A DNA stretch of 64,000 nt from an uncultured eubacterium 1-6 (lineage in GTDB: Bacteria; Bacillota; Clostridia; Lachnospirales; Lachnospiraceae): NCBI GenBank assembly GCA_903789595.1, contig CAIFEZ010000013.1:1-64000 (forward strand). The letters run 5' to 3'. The notes beneath the pieces are model-generated. The model was not told where the DNA came from and did no database searches. It worked only from the letters and a program-made list of their open reading frames with translations. How positions within the stretch are numbered: the stretch's first letter is position 1; each line of letters starts with the position of its first letter. Positions 27,755-35,721 of this stretch are shown piece after piece. The position numbers were made by a program, and so were the translations under genes.

Positions 27755-28993
27755 TTATTTATTTTTGTTCTGCTTCTTGACATCTTCCATCATAAGGGCG
27801 CGTACCTTCAGGGGAAGACCGAACAGATTGATGAATCCGCTTGCGTCGCTGTGATCATAGAGATCTCCGGTTGTGAAGGATGCGAGTGAGGAGTTGTAGA
27901 GGCTGTACGGGGAGGTCGTGCCGTTGCGGATGATGTTGCCCTTGTAGAGCTTGAGGCGTACCTCGCCGGTTACGACGTTCTGCGTGGATTCAACGAAGGC
28001 GCTGATTGCCTCGCGAAGAGGTGTAAACCATTTTCCCTCGTATACGATCTGCGCCAGCTGACTTCCGAGTTTCTTTTTTGTCTCCATGGTCTCGCGGTCA
28101 AGCACGAGCTCCTCCAGCTGGTCGTGAGCAGCCATCAGGATTGTTCCGCCGGGAGTCTCATAGACGCCGCGGGATTTCATCCCGACCACTCGATTCTCCA
28201 CGATATCGATGATGCCGATGCCGTTTGCGCCGCCGAGCTTGTTCAGCTCTTCGATGATCTCGGCTACTTTCATTTCCTTTCCGTTGAGTGTCTTCGGAAC
28301 ACCTTTTTCAAAGGTGAGAGTGATGTCTGTGACCTTGTCCGGCGCCTTCTCAGGGGTAACGCTCAGAACGAGAAGCTTGTCGTAGTTCGGCGCCTGGGAA
28401 GGATCCTCCAGTTCAAGACCCTCGTGGCTGATGTGCCACAGGTTCCGGTCACGGCTGTAGCCCTTGCCCATGGAGAAGGGAAGGTCGATGCCGTGGTCCT
28501 TGCAGTACTGGATCTCGTCTTCACGGGACTGCATGGTCCATACATCGGTCATGCGCCATGGAGCAATGATCTTTATTGTCGGGTCAAGTGCCTTGATTCC
28601 GAGTTCAAATCGGATCTGGTCATTTCCCTTTCCGGTCGCGCCGTGACAGATGGCGGTTGCGCCTTCCTTGTGGGCAACCTCTACGAGCTTTTTCGCGATC
28701 AGCGGACGGGCCATGGAGGTGCCGAGAAGGTAGCTGTGCTCATAGACTGCGCCGGCCTTGACACAGGGCATGATGTAATCCTCTGCGAATTCGTCGATGA
28801 CGTCGATGATATAGAGCTTGGAAGCGCCGGAGCTCAGTGCTCTCTCGTTCAGATTATCATCGGTCAGCTCTTCCTCCTGACCGCAGTTGATGCAGCAGCA
28901 GATGATTTCATAACCGAAATTCTCTTTCAGCCAGGGAATCAGCGCTGTCGTATCGAGACCGCCGGAATATGCAAGAACAACCTTTTCACTCAT
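27755..28993 (-). CDS. argG: Argininosuccinate synthase
   Basis: A 412-residue enzyme joining citrulline and aspartate with ATP. It begins SEKVVLAYSGGLDTTALIPWLKENFG (PP-loop ATPase motif) and contains ATAICHGATGKGNDQIRFELG and the MKSRGVYETPGGTIL region. The start at 28993 is preceded by AAAGGAGG; the open frame continues 50 codons upstream across the promoter, which rules out that longer form. It is divergent from argJBD. No argH or argF is in the window. Confidence 0.96.
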   Translation of the reverse strand: MSEKVVLAYSGGLDTTALIPWLKENFGYEIICCCINCGQEEELTDDNLNERALSSGASKLYIIDVIDEFAEDYIMPCVKAGAVYEHSYLLGTSMARPLIAKKLVEVAHKEGATAICHGATGKGNDQIRFELGIKALDPTIKIIAPWRMTDVWTMQSREDEIQYCKDHGIDLPFSMGKGYSRDRNLWHISHEGLELEDPSQAPNYDKLLVLSVTPEKAPDKVTDITLTFEKGVPKTLNGKEMKVAEIIEELNKLGGANGIGIIDIVENRVVGMKSRGVYETPGGTILMAAHDQLEELVLDRETMETKKKLGSQLAQIVYEGKWFTPLREAISAFVESTQNVVTGEVRLKLYKGNIIRNGTTSPYSLYNSSLASFTTGDLYDHSDASGFINLFGLPLKVRALMMEDVKKQNKNK

Positions 28994-29114
28994 GGGAAAT
29001 ATCCTCCTTTTATATATCAAAATAGAAATTACCGGTTTCCGGATCGGATGGTGCCGGGATTCGCACCGTACAGAAGCGATGTCCCTGCACGGGTATATGG
29101 TTTCCGACATTATC

Positions 29115-29143
29115 ATTATACCGATTCGATGAGGGCGCGACAA
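29115..29143 (-). promoter_or_regulatory. Promoter of argG
   Basis: On the minus strand TTGTCG (plus 29138-29143), a 17-nt spacer, and TATAAT (plus 29115-29120). The leader of about 115 nt has a small GGTGC/GCACC hairpin but no recognisable T-box or riboswitch. Confidence 0.7.
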
Positions 29144-29182
29144 GCGTTTTCGCGGTCCTTCGCTGCTTTGCAGCTTCCGTGG

Positions 29183-29427
29183 TTATTGTTCACGCACTGC
29201 TGAAACGACGAAGATTTTGCAGTACCTTTGCCTGAGCATTACTGGATGTTAAAAGTTTTATCCGTGAATTTTTCATGAAGTGAATAGCGAGGACTGTCTG
29301 ACGAAGGCGCTTGCGCCTGAGGAGTTCCGCAGCTAAATAAACCAGGATAAAACTTTGTTACAGCCAGTTTGCGAAGGGCAACAGGACTGTAAAATCCTTG
29401 CCGTAAAGAGCTGCTGTGAACAGTTAT
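29183..29427. repeat. Dispersed repeat A, full copy A2 (reverse orientation to A1)
   Basis: About 245 bp bounded by TTATTGTTCACGC and GTGAACAGTTAT. The interior matches the reverse complement of A1, including CCTTTGCCTGAGCATTACTGG, AAAAGTTTTATCCGTGAAT, GAGGAGTTCCGCAGC and GGATAAAACTTTGTTACAGC. It starts about 40 bp upstream of the argG -35 box. Confidence 0.87.
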
Positions 29428-29439
29428 CTTCCGTGCCGC

Positions 29440-29602
29440 TTGCGCGCCCCTTCGTGCTCATACCAGGCCCGACTTCGTCGGGCTATCGCGGCGTTCGCCT
29501 CACCGCTTCATACTTTGTATGAGCGGGTGCGGATCACTGCTCGCGTATATTGTCGTCGCTAATGTGCCGGCTCACTGGTGAGCAAGCTCCCCGTGAGCCG
29601 GC
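29440..29602. repeat. C'-type repeat and adjoining hairpins
   Basis: CTTCGTGCTCATACC, CCCGACTTCGTCGGG and CCGCTTCATACTTTGTATGAGCGG parallel the fragment at 5618-5669. The right part ends in a perfect 10-bp hairpin, GCCGGCTCAC (29566-29575) with GTGAGCCGGC (29593-29602). Confidence 0.65.
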
Positions 29603-29622
29603 AACATTGCGACTGGACTTAT
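29603..29622. repeat. 20-bp repeat D, copy 2
   Basis: Exactly identical to 5918-5937, and again next to A and C' segments. Confidence 0.7.
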
Positions 29623-29641
29623 ACACGAATATACATCACAG

Positions 29642-29718
29642 ATGCATGAAATGCAAGGGGAAAATGCATGTAATTGAAATAATATGCATTTATAAGGAAC
29701 AATATGCATAATTATACA
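29642..29718 (+). promoter_or_regulatory. Phased ATGCAT array, candidate ArgR/AhrC operator
   Basis: ATGCAT occurs at 29642, 29664, 29684 and 29704, spaced 22, 20 and 20 bp, i.e. about two helical turns. The last is part of TGCATAATTATACA (29705-29718), a near-perfect palindrome with the layout of an ARG box (TGAATAATTATTCA type). The array ends 10 bp before the argJ -35 box. ArgR binding is inferred. Confidence 0.55.
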
Positions 29719-29728
29719 CAATTTACTC

Positions 29729-29757
29729 TTTACATATCCGGAAAAGAAGTTTATTCT
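29729..29757 (+). promoter_or_regulatory. Promoter of argJBD
   Basis: TTTACA at 29729-29734, a 17-nt spacer, and TATTCT at 29752-29757, directly downstream of the ATGCAT array and about 30 nt before the argJ start. Confidence 0.6.
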
Positions 29758-29788
29758 AAACAGAGAATCGACAAGGAGGATGTTTCAT

Positions 29789-31012
29789 ATGAATATCGGA
29801 CATGAGGGCGTGACAGCCGCGATGGGTTTCAAGGCGGCGGGCGGACACACCGGCATTAAAAAAGGAAATACAAAGGATATGGCGATGATTTACAGCATCG
29901 TTCCCTGTGTCGTGGCGGGAACCTTTACGACGAATCTCGTAAAGGCGGCTCCGGTGAAATGGGATCAGCATGTTGTACATGACAGCAAGAGCGCTCAGGC
30001 AGTCGTGATCAACAGCGGAATTGCGAACGCGGCCACTGGAGAGCAGGGATATGAGGCATGTCGGAGAACAGCGGAGGCAGTGTCCGCAGAGCTTGGGATT
30101 CCGGCGGATTCCGTGCTGATCGGTTCAACCGGAGTGATCGGCGCGCAGATTCCGGTGGATATCATCGCAAAGGGAATTCATCTTCTCGCTCCAATGCTGG
30201 ACAATTCCCGGGAAGCAGCGGGGATTGCTGCGCAGTCCATCATGACAACGGATACGCATCCGAAGGAGGTGTCGGTCAGCATCGAGCTGGGCGGAAAAAC
30301 GGTGACCATCGGCGGAATGTGCAAGGGGGCCGGAATGATTCATCCGAACATGTGCACGATGCTCTCGTTTCTTACGACGGATGCAGTGATCTCCGGCACC
30401 ATGCTTCAGGAGGCACTGTCCACAGTGGTGAAGGATACCTACAACATGATATCGGTTGACGGGGATACATCCACAAACGATACCTGTGTCATCATGGCGA
30501 ACGGCCTTGCCGGCAACCCGGACATCACCTCCAGAGGAGAGGATTATGACAAGTTCCTTGAGGCGCTTTTTGCCGTGAACCGCGAGCTGGCGAAGATGAT
30601 TGCGGGCGACGGAGAGGGAGCTACCAGACTTTTCGAGGTGAAGGTTGTGAACGCGAAGACAAAGGACCAGGCCGTGACACTGGCGAAATCTATCGTCACA
30701 TCAAATCTCACGAAAGCGGCGATTTACGGAAGAGACGCAAACTGGGGCAGAATCCTCTGCGCAATGGGGTATTCCGGCGCGAAGTTTGACCCGGAGAATG
30801 TGGACCTTTATTTTGAAAGCAAGGCGGGCAGAATCAAGATCGTGGAGAACAGTGTCTCGACCGGATACAGTGAAGATGAGGCGACGAGGATTCTCTCCGA
30901 GGATGCGGTGACCTGTATCGCGGACATCAAGATGGGAAGCGAGGAGGCGACAGCCTGGGGCTGCGACCTCACCTATGATTATATCAAGATCAACGCAGAT
31001 TACAGATCCTGA
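29789..31012 (+). CDS. argJ: Bifunctional ornithine acetyltransferase / N-acetylglutamate synthase
   Basis: A 407-residue ArgJ that recycles the acetyl group from N-acetylornithine to glutamate. The self-cleavage region reads KGAGMIHPNMCTMLSFLTTDA. The nucleophilic Thr is present but the residue before it is Cys, where most ArgJ proteins have Ala. NWGRILCAMGYSGA and the C-terminal domain are intact. The ATG at 29789 is chosen because AAGGAGG is 9 nt upstream; the ATG at 29780 touches that site. First gene of argJ-argB-argD. Confidence 0.95.
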   Translation: MNIGHEGVTAAMGFKAAGGHTGIKKGNTKDMAMIYSIVPCVVAGTFTTNLVKAAPVKWDQHVVHDSKSAQAVVINSGIANAATGEQGYEACRRTAEAVSAELGIPADSVLIGSTGVIGAQIPVDIIAKGIHLLAPMLDNSREAAGIAAQSIMTTDTHPKEVSVSIELGGKTVTIGGMCKGAGMIHPNMCTMLSFLTTDAVISGTMLQEALSTVVKDTYNMISVDGDTSTNDTCVIMANGLAGNPDITSRGEDYDKFLEALFAVNRELAKMIAGDGEGATRLFEVKVVNAKTKDQAVTLAKSIVTSNLTKAAIYGRDANWGRILCAMGYSGAKFDPENVDLYFESKAGRIKIVENSVSTGYSEDEATRILSEDAVTCIADIKMGSEEATAWGCDLTYDYIKINADYRS

Positions 31013-31038
31013 TTTCTGCGCAGTGCCGGAGGTGAAAG

Positions 31039-31932
31039 ATGGTTAATCAGAAATATTTAGACAAGGCGGAGGTCCTCATTGAGGCGCTCCCATATATCCA
31101 GAGATTCAACCGCAAGATTATTGTGGTCAAATACGGCGGAAGCGCGATGATTGATGAAGAGCTGAAGAAGAATGTCATCAAGGATGTGGTTCTTCTGAAG
31201 CTGGTCGGCTTCAAGCCGATCATCGTACATGGCGGCGGAAAGGAAATCTCAAGATGGGTCGGAAAGGTCGGTATGCAGCCCAGGTTCGTCAACGGGCTGC
31301 GGGTCACCGACGAGGATACCATGGAGATCGCCGAGATGGTTCTTAATAAGGTAAACAAGGAACTGGTGAGCATGGTCGAGAGCCTCGGCGTGAAGGCCGT
31401 GGGAATCAGCGGAAAGGACGGAGGCCTTCTTCAGGTTGAGAAGAAATATTCCGGCGGCGAGGATATCGGCTATGTGGGCGAGATCCGCAAGGTGGATCCG
31501 AAGATCCTGAACGATCTTCTGGAAAAGGATTTTCTTCCGATCGTCTGTCCGGTCGGCACCGACGATGACTGTCATTCCTACAATATCAATGCCGATGACG
31601 CGGCGAGCGCAATCGCAGAAGCGGTAAAGGCGGAAAAACTGGCCTTCCTCAGCGATATCGAAGGCGTGTACTATGACAAGGATGACCCGTCCACGCTGAT
31701 CTCTCTTCTCACGATCGATGAGGCGAGAGGGCTGATGGAGAGCGGTCACGTGGCGGGAGGAATGATCCCGAAGCTTCAGAACTGCATCGACGCCATCAAT
31801 AACGGAGTAAACCGGGTGCATATCCTGGACGGAAGAATTCCGCACTGTCTGCTGCTGGAGATCTTTACCAACAAGGGTATCGGCACCGCGATTCTGAGAA
31901 ATGAAGAGGAAAAATTTAATCATGAAGACTGA
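31039..31932 (+). CDS. argB: Acetylglutamate kinase
   Basis: A 297-residue amino acid kinase phosphorylating N-acetylglutamate. Motifs are [33 protein letters not shown] and the [16 protein letters not shown] nucleotide region, ending with the conserved [18 protein letters not shown]. An N-terminal helix of about 20 residues before the core is in keeping with the hexameric, arginine-inhibited form. GGAGG precedes the ATG, 26 nt after argJ. The 3' end overlaps argD by 11 nt. Confidence 0.96.
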   Translation: MVNQKYLDKAEVLIEALPYIQRFNRKIIVVKYGGSAMIDEELKKNVIKDVVLLKLVGFKPIIVHGGGKEISRWVGKVGMQPRFVNGLRVTDEDTMEIAEMVLNKVNKELVSMVESLGVKAVGISGKDGGLLQVEKKYSGGEDIGYVGEIRKVDPKILNDLLEKDFLPIVCPVGTDDDCHSYNINADDAASAIAEAVKAEKLAFLSDIEGVYYDKDDPSTLISLLTIDEARGLMESGHVAGGMIPKLQNCIDAINNGVNRVHILDGRIPHCLLLEIFTNKGIGTAILRNEEEKFNHED

Positions 31933-33109
31933 AGATATCATGCAGGAAACCGATGAATATGTGCTTCACACCTACAACCGTTTTCCGGTTGCTTTTGATA
32001 GAGGCGAAGGCGTGCATCTCTATGACACAGACGGGAAGGAGTATCTGGATTTTGCGGCGGGCATCGCCGTTTTCGGACTCGGATACGGAAACCGGGAATA
32101 CAATGACGCGCTGAAGGATCAGATTGACCGCATCATTCATACATCGAACCTGTATTACAATGTACCGATGGCGGAGGCGGCCAGAAAAGTAGTACAGTCC
32201 TGCGGGATGAGCAAGGTTTTTTTCACGAATTCGGGGACAGAGGCGATCGAGGGCGCGATCAAGGCCGCGCGAAAATATGCGTGGCTGAGAGACGGAAGCT
32301 CGGATCATGAGATCATCGCCATGAAGCATTCTTTCCACGGAAGAAGCCTCGGCGCGCTGTCCGTCACCGGCAATACGTCCTATCAGGAACCGTTCAAGCC
32401 GCTGATCGGAGGAATCCGCTTTGCGGAATTCAACAATCTGAAGAGCGTCGAGGAGAATATCAGCAGCAAGACCTGTGCGGTCATTATGGAAACCGTGCAG
32501 GGTGAGGGAGGCATCTATCCGGCGGAGAGGGAGTTCCTCCGGGGAGTCCGGAAGCTCTGCGACGAACACGACATGCTTCTGATCCTGGACGAGATTCAGT
32601 GCGGAATGGGCCGCACCGGCAGTCTCTGGGCATGGCAGGAATACGGTGTGCAGCCGGATATCATGACCTGCGCGAAGGCACTCGGCTGCGGAGTTCCAGT
32701 CGGCTGCTTCGTGCTGAATGAGAAGGCAGCGGCCCGCTCGCTGGTGCCGGGAGATCACGGCAGCACCTACGGAGGAAATCCTCTGGCGACGCGTGCGGTC
32801 AGCACGGTTTTTGACCTGTTTGAGAAAAATCACATCGTCGATCATGTCAAAGAGCTGACGCCTTATCTGGAACAGAAGCTGGACGAGCTTGTCGCGAAAC
32901 ATGATTTTCTTGCCGCAAGACGCGGCAGAGGATTCATGCAGGGACTGGTCGTGACCGGAAGACTGGTGGGCGAAATCATCGGAAATGCCCTGAAGCACGG
33001 TCTGGTTGTCATCTCGGCCGGATCGGATGTGATCCGTCTGGTACCCCCGCTGATCATTGAGAAGGAAGACATAGATGAAATGATCCGGAGACTGGAAGCA
33101 TCGTTCTGA
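31922..33109 (+). CDS. argD: Acetylornithine aminotransferase
   Basis: A 395-residue class III PLP aminotransferase. It shows [43 protein letters not shown] (phosphate binding), [29 protein letters not shown], and [16 protein letters not shown] with the PLP lysine. It converts N-acetylglutamate semialdehyde to N-acetylornithine. The ATG at 31922 overlaps the end of argB and has AGAGGA 11 nt upstream; a start at 31901 would overlap argB further. Last gene of the arg operon. Confidence 0.95.
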   Translation: MKTEDIMQETDEYVLHTYNRFPVAFDRGEGVHLYDTDGKEYLDFAAGIAVFGLGYGNREYNDALKDQIDRIIHTSNLYYNVPMAEAARKVVQSCGMSKVFFTNSGTEAIEGAIKAARKYAWLRDGSSDHEIIAMKHSFHGRSLGALSVTGNTSYQEPFKPLIGGIRFAEFNNLKSVEENISSKTCAVIMETVQGEGGIYPAEREFLRGVRKLCDEHDMLLILDEIQCGMGRTGSLWAWQEYGVQPDIMTCAKALGCGVPVGCFVLNEKAAARSLVPGDHGSTYGGNPLATRAVSTVFDLFEKNHIVDHVKELTPYLEQKLDELVAKHDFLAARRGRGFMQGLVVTGRLVGEIIGNALKHGLVVISAGSDVIRLVPPLIIEKEDIDEMIRRLEASF

Positions 33110-33119
33110 GTCTTTACAC

Positions 33120-33148
33120 TTGTAATTGTTACAAAAATTCGCTACAAT
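33120..33148 (+). promoter_or_regulatory. Promoter for comEA and the response regulator
   Basis: TTGTAA at 33120-33125, a 17-nt spacer, and TACAAT at 33143-33148. Transcription would begin near 33155, excluding an otherwise open TTG start at 33151 for comEA. Confidence 0.65.
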
Positions 33149-33213
33149 ATTTGTGGTCGGGTATCTCTTTATCGGAAACATTTACGAAAATGAGGATGAT
33201 CGGAGAGATACAA

Positions 33214-34083
33214 ATGCTGATGAAACGTGTATATGATATCTTGCGCCACAGGCTGTATAAGCCGGTGCGATGCTCCGCGCTTCGTGCGAATGCCTGCTGC
33301 CTTCGGAAACGGATCCGCAGAGCCTTCATTCTTTTGTCCGCCGCGCTGCTTGCTGCGGCTCTTTTATCAGGGTGCGGAGAGGATGAGGGCATCTACCGCT
33401 ATGGGTCTGCCGCTTCGGCATTTTCGGGCGGCCGTCTGAACGGCGAGCCTCATATCGCGGAGGCATCCGCGGAAGAAGAAGCGGATGCATCTTCCGCAGC
33501 AGAAGAAACAGACGCGTCCTCCGCTCCCGAAGAGAAAGCTGCCGGGGCGTCTTCCGGTAACGGAGAGAAATCCTCTGATGCAGCTTCTGTTTCAGAAAAG
33601 GAAGATCCGTCGGCAGAGGTCTGCTATGTATATGTCTGCGGCGCGGTGAATGCGCCGGGCGTTTACGAGCTTCCGGCGGGAAGCCGGGTTTACGAGGCCG
33701 TCGCGAAGGCCGGCGGAATGACCGGCGAGGCGGACGGACGAAGTCTGAATCAGGCTGCGCCGGTCGAGGACGGGCAGCAGATCACCGTCTATACGAGAGA
33801 AGAGGCGGAGGAGCTGAGAAGGAACGGCGGCGCCGGGACGGCACAGGCCGCGGGTTCGGCAGGAACCAGGCCGGAAGAGGAATCCGACAGGGCAAAGGTA
33901 AATATCAATACAGCCGGCAGGGATGAGCTGATGACCCTGAAGGGAATCGGCGCTGCCCGGGCCGAGGCGATCATTACGTACCGTGAGGAACACGGGGCTT
34001 TCTCCAGAATCGAGGACATCATGAATGTCGAGGGTATCAAGGAAAAGGCCTTTGCGAAGATCCGGGACGATATTGCAGTATGA
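33214..34083 (+). CDS. comEA: ComEA-type DNA-binding lipoprotein (SLBB + helix-hairpin-helix)
   Basis: A 289-residue protein. A basic n-region leads into a hydrophobic stretch ending LLSGC, a lipobox, so a lipoprotein signal is predicted. An Ala/Ser/Glu-rich linker follows, then an SLBB domain (CYVYVCGAVNAPGVYELPAGSRVYEAVAKAGG), a second linker and a double helix-hairpin-helix (VNINTAGRDELMTLKGIGAARAEAIITYREEHGAFSRIEDI). ComEA binds incoming DNA at the membrane; most are helix-anchored rather than lipidated. GGAGAG is 6 nt before the ATG at 33214. Codons about 13-37 match the C repeat family. Confidence 0.88.
   Translation: MLMKRVYDILRHRLYKPVRCSALRANACCLRKRIRRAFILLSAALLAAALLSGCGEDEGIYRYGSAASAFSGGRLNGEPHIAEASAEEEADASSAAEETDASSAPEEKAAGASSGNGEKSSDAASVSEKEDPSAEVCYVYVCGAVNAPGVYELPAGSRVYEAVAKAGGMTGEADGRSLNQAAPVEDGQQITVYTREEAEELRRNGGAGTAQAAGSAGTRPEEESDRAKVNINTAGRDELMTLKGIGAARAEAIITYREEHGAFSRIEDIMNVEGIKEKAFAKIRDDIAV
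33251..33324. repeat. C-family repeat derivative inside comEA
   Basis: CTGTATAAGC, then CTCCGC-CTTCGTGC, then CTGCTGCCTTCGGAAACGGATCC follow the order CTGTATAAGC, CTCCGCACTTCGTGC, CCTGTTGCCTTCGAAATCGCATCC of the array at 27214-27667, with an internal deletion and substitutions. It lies wholly within the translated n-region. Confidence 0.6.
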
Positions 34084-34113
34084 AGATGTAAGTTGTGAGG
34101 TAGGGGTCAGAAA

Positions 34114-34803
34114 ATGGCAAATAAGGTTCTGGTAGTTGACGACGAAAAGCTTATCGTAAAAGGCATCCGGTTCTCGCTTGAACAGGACGGGTATGAGGTA
34201 TCCTGCGCTTACGACGGCGAGGAGGCGCTCAATCTGGCAAAGGAGAATGACTATGATATCATACTTCTGGATCTGATGCTTCCGAAGATGAGCGGACTGG
34301 AGGTCTGTCAGCAGATCCGGGAGTTTTCCAATGTTCCGATTATCATGCTCACCGCGAAGGGCGAGGATATGGACAAGATCATGGGATTAGAATACGGAGC
34401 GGATGACTACATCACGAAGCCGTTCAATATTCTCGAGGTCAAGGCCAGAATCAAGGCGATTCTCCGGAGAACCAGAAAGACGGAAAAGACCGAGGAGAAG
34501 ACGAAGATCATTCAGGCGGGCGATCTCCGGCTGGATATTGACAGCCGCCGCGTCTTCATCGGCGACCGGGAAGTCAATCTGACCGCGAAGGAGTTTGATG
34601 TACTCCAGCTTCTCGCGTTCAATCCGAACAAGGTATACAGCCGCGACAATCTTCTGAACATCGTGTGGGGTTATGAGTATCTGGGCGATGTCAGGACGGT
34701 AGACGTCCATATCCGCCGGCTTCGTGAGAAAATCGAGGACAATCCGTCGGAACCGAGGTACGTCCACACGAAGTGGGGAGTCGGCTATTATTTTCAGGCA
34801 TAA
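34114..34803 (+). CDS. OmpR-family response regulator (WalR/MtrA-like)
   Basis: A 229-residue regulator. The receiver domain has VLVVDDEK, phospho-acceptor Asp53 in IILLDLMLPKMSG, the LTAKGED switch Thr and the ITKPFN lysine. The winged helix (LRLDIDSRRVFIGDREVNLTAKEFDVLQLL to RTVDVHIRRLREKIEDNPSEPRYVHTKWGVGYYF) is complete. It closely resembles WalR-type regulators of cell-wall metabolism. The likely partner kinase is 2.9 kb downstream at 37704, separated by three genes. A terminator follows at once, so it is transcribed with comEA. Confidence 0.92.
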   Translation: MANKVLVVDDEKLIVKGIRFSLEQDGYEVSCAYDGEEALNLAKENDYDIILLDLMLPKMSGLEVCQQIREFSNVPIIMLTAKGEDMDKIMGLEYGADDYITKPFNILEVKARIKAILRRTRKTEKTEEKTKIIQAGDLRLDIDSRRVFIGDREVNLTAKEFDVLQLLAFNPNKVYSRDNLLNIVWGYEYLGDVRTVDVHIRRLREKIEDNPSEPRYVHTKWGVGYYFQA

Positions 34804-34846
34804 TATCAAGGACCGCAGATCTGCTTTCTGCAGACGGTTTACAGCA

Positions 34847-34888
34847 GAAAATTCCCACCGTTGGCACAGGTTAACGGTGGGAATTTCT
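34847..34888 (+). terminator. Terminator after the response regulator
   Basis: AAATTCCCACCGTT (34849-34862) is the exact reverse complement of AACGGTGGGAATTT (34873-34886), followed by CTGTCAG rather than a long T-run. Confidence 0.7.
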
Positions 34889-34976
34889 GTCAGAGGGACT
34901 TCGGCTTCCATGTGGAAGAAGCGGGCCGTCTTTGATATAATAGCAGACAGCAGTTATCAGTTGGAGGAAAAAACGA

Positions 34977-35642
34977 ATGGCAGGAAGGAAACGAATCTTA
35001 AATGACCGTCCGCTGAAAATGATCGCGGCGATTCTGATCGCGGTGATGGTCATCCTTTTTATCCGGTATATGGCCTCTCCCTCAGGCGGGAACCGTACTC
35101 CGGAGAGCAGAGAAGCGGTACAGAGCGCTTCGGTTTCGCCTTCCGTCGGAGCGGAGAATGCCGGTGCGTCCGCAGCGGGAAATCAGGGAACACTGGAGGC
35201 CGTGACGGCAGACTCGTCCGCTTCCTCCGTCACCGGGACGGAGGAAGGATCCGGAGTAAACGCGAAGTCATCGTCTGCAGCGGCAGGATCAGCTTCTTCC
35301 GTGTCGGCGGTGTCGTCATCATCCTCTGTCAATGCCTCTTCCGGAAATTCGTCTGCGGAGAACGCATCGCCATCATCTGCCTCCTCTGCCGGCGGTACGG
35401 ACAATTCTGCTGTGAAGGGGGATACGGCGGTGCTCTCGGACGGAAACGGGAATACGGTGACGGTTACCTATGACAGCGGCGTCGCGTGGTACGATGCGAA
35501 TCAGAATGTGTATTCTCCGCTCGGATCGGGGAACTGGATGGACGAATCGGGGAATATTTATACGGAGGAAGGCAGCTCGAATAACTCCGGAGACACGGCG
35601 GGAGGCCGAAGCGGCATCAATCTCGTGCAGAACAGAGGGTAA
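34977..35642 (+). CDS. Ser-rich membrane-anchored protein of unknown function
   Basis: A 221-residue protein. A basic start and one membrane helix (about residues 13-30) are followed by roughly 100 residues of Ser/Ala/Gly-rich linker. The compact C-terminal part reads VLSDGNGNTVTVTYDSGVAWYDANQNVYSPLG and NWMDESGNIYTEEGSS. I do not recognise a family. A TATAAT box lies at 34936-34941. The last codons, encoding NLVQNRG, are duplicated in the micro-ORF just downstream. Confidence 0.7.
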   Translation: MAGRKRILNDRPLKMIAAILIAVMVILFIRYMASPSGGNRTPESREAVQSASVSPSVGAENAGASAAGNQGTLEAVTADSSASSVTGTEEGSGVNAKSSSAAAGSASSVSAVSSSSSVNASSGNSSAENASPSSASSAGGTDNSAVKGDTAVLSDGNGNTVTVTYDSGVAWYDANQNVYSPLGSGNWMDESGNIYTEEGSSNNSGDTAGGRSGINLVQNRG

Positions 35643-35721
35643 TGTATGGCGGACAGTCTGATGAGAAAGCGCGGCACAGGCGGAGGAAACAATCTCGTGC
35701 AGAACAGAGGATAATGTATGG
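35619..35721 (+). repeat. 31-bp direct repeat spanning a stop/start junction
   Basis: AATCTCGTGCAGAACAGAGG followed by (G/A)TAATGTATGG occurs at 35619-35649 and again at 35691-35721, 72 bp apart. Each copy contains the last codons of one reading frame, its TAA stop, a GAGG ribosome site and an ATG start. Confidence 0.9.
35646..35714 (+). CDS. 22-residue micro-ORF created by the duplication
   Basis: It encodes MADSLMRKRGTGGGNNLVQNRG with a GAGGG ribosome site 6-8 nt upstream, and ends in the same NLVQNRG as the preceding gene. Its stop is 3 nt before the next start. It may be a true small peptide, a coupling leader or a by-product of the duplication. Confidence 0.35.
   Translation: MADSLMRKRGTGGGNNLVQNRG

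Noticed and set aside
29000-29110. tRNA- or T-box-like element in the argG leader
   Set aside because: A GGTGC/GCACC hairpin with GAATCC in its loop looks like a T-arm, but the spacing is wrong and no acceptor, D or anticodon arms can be drawn.
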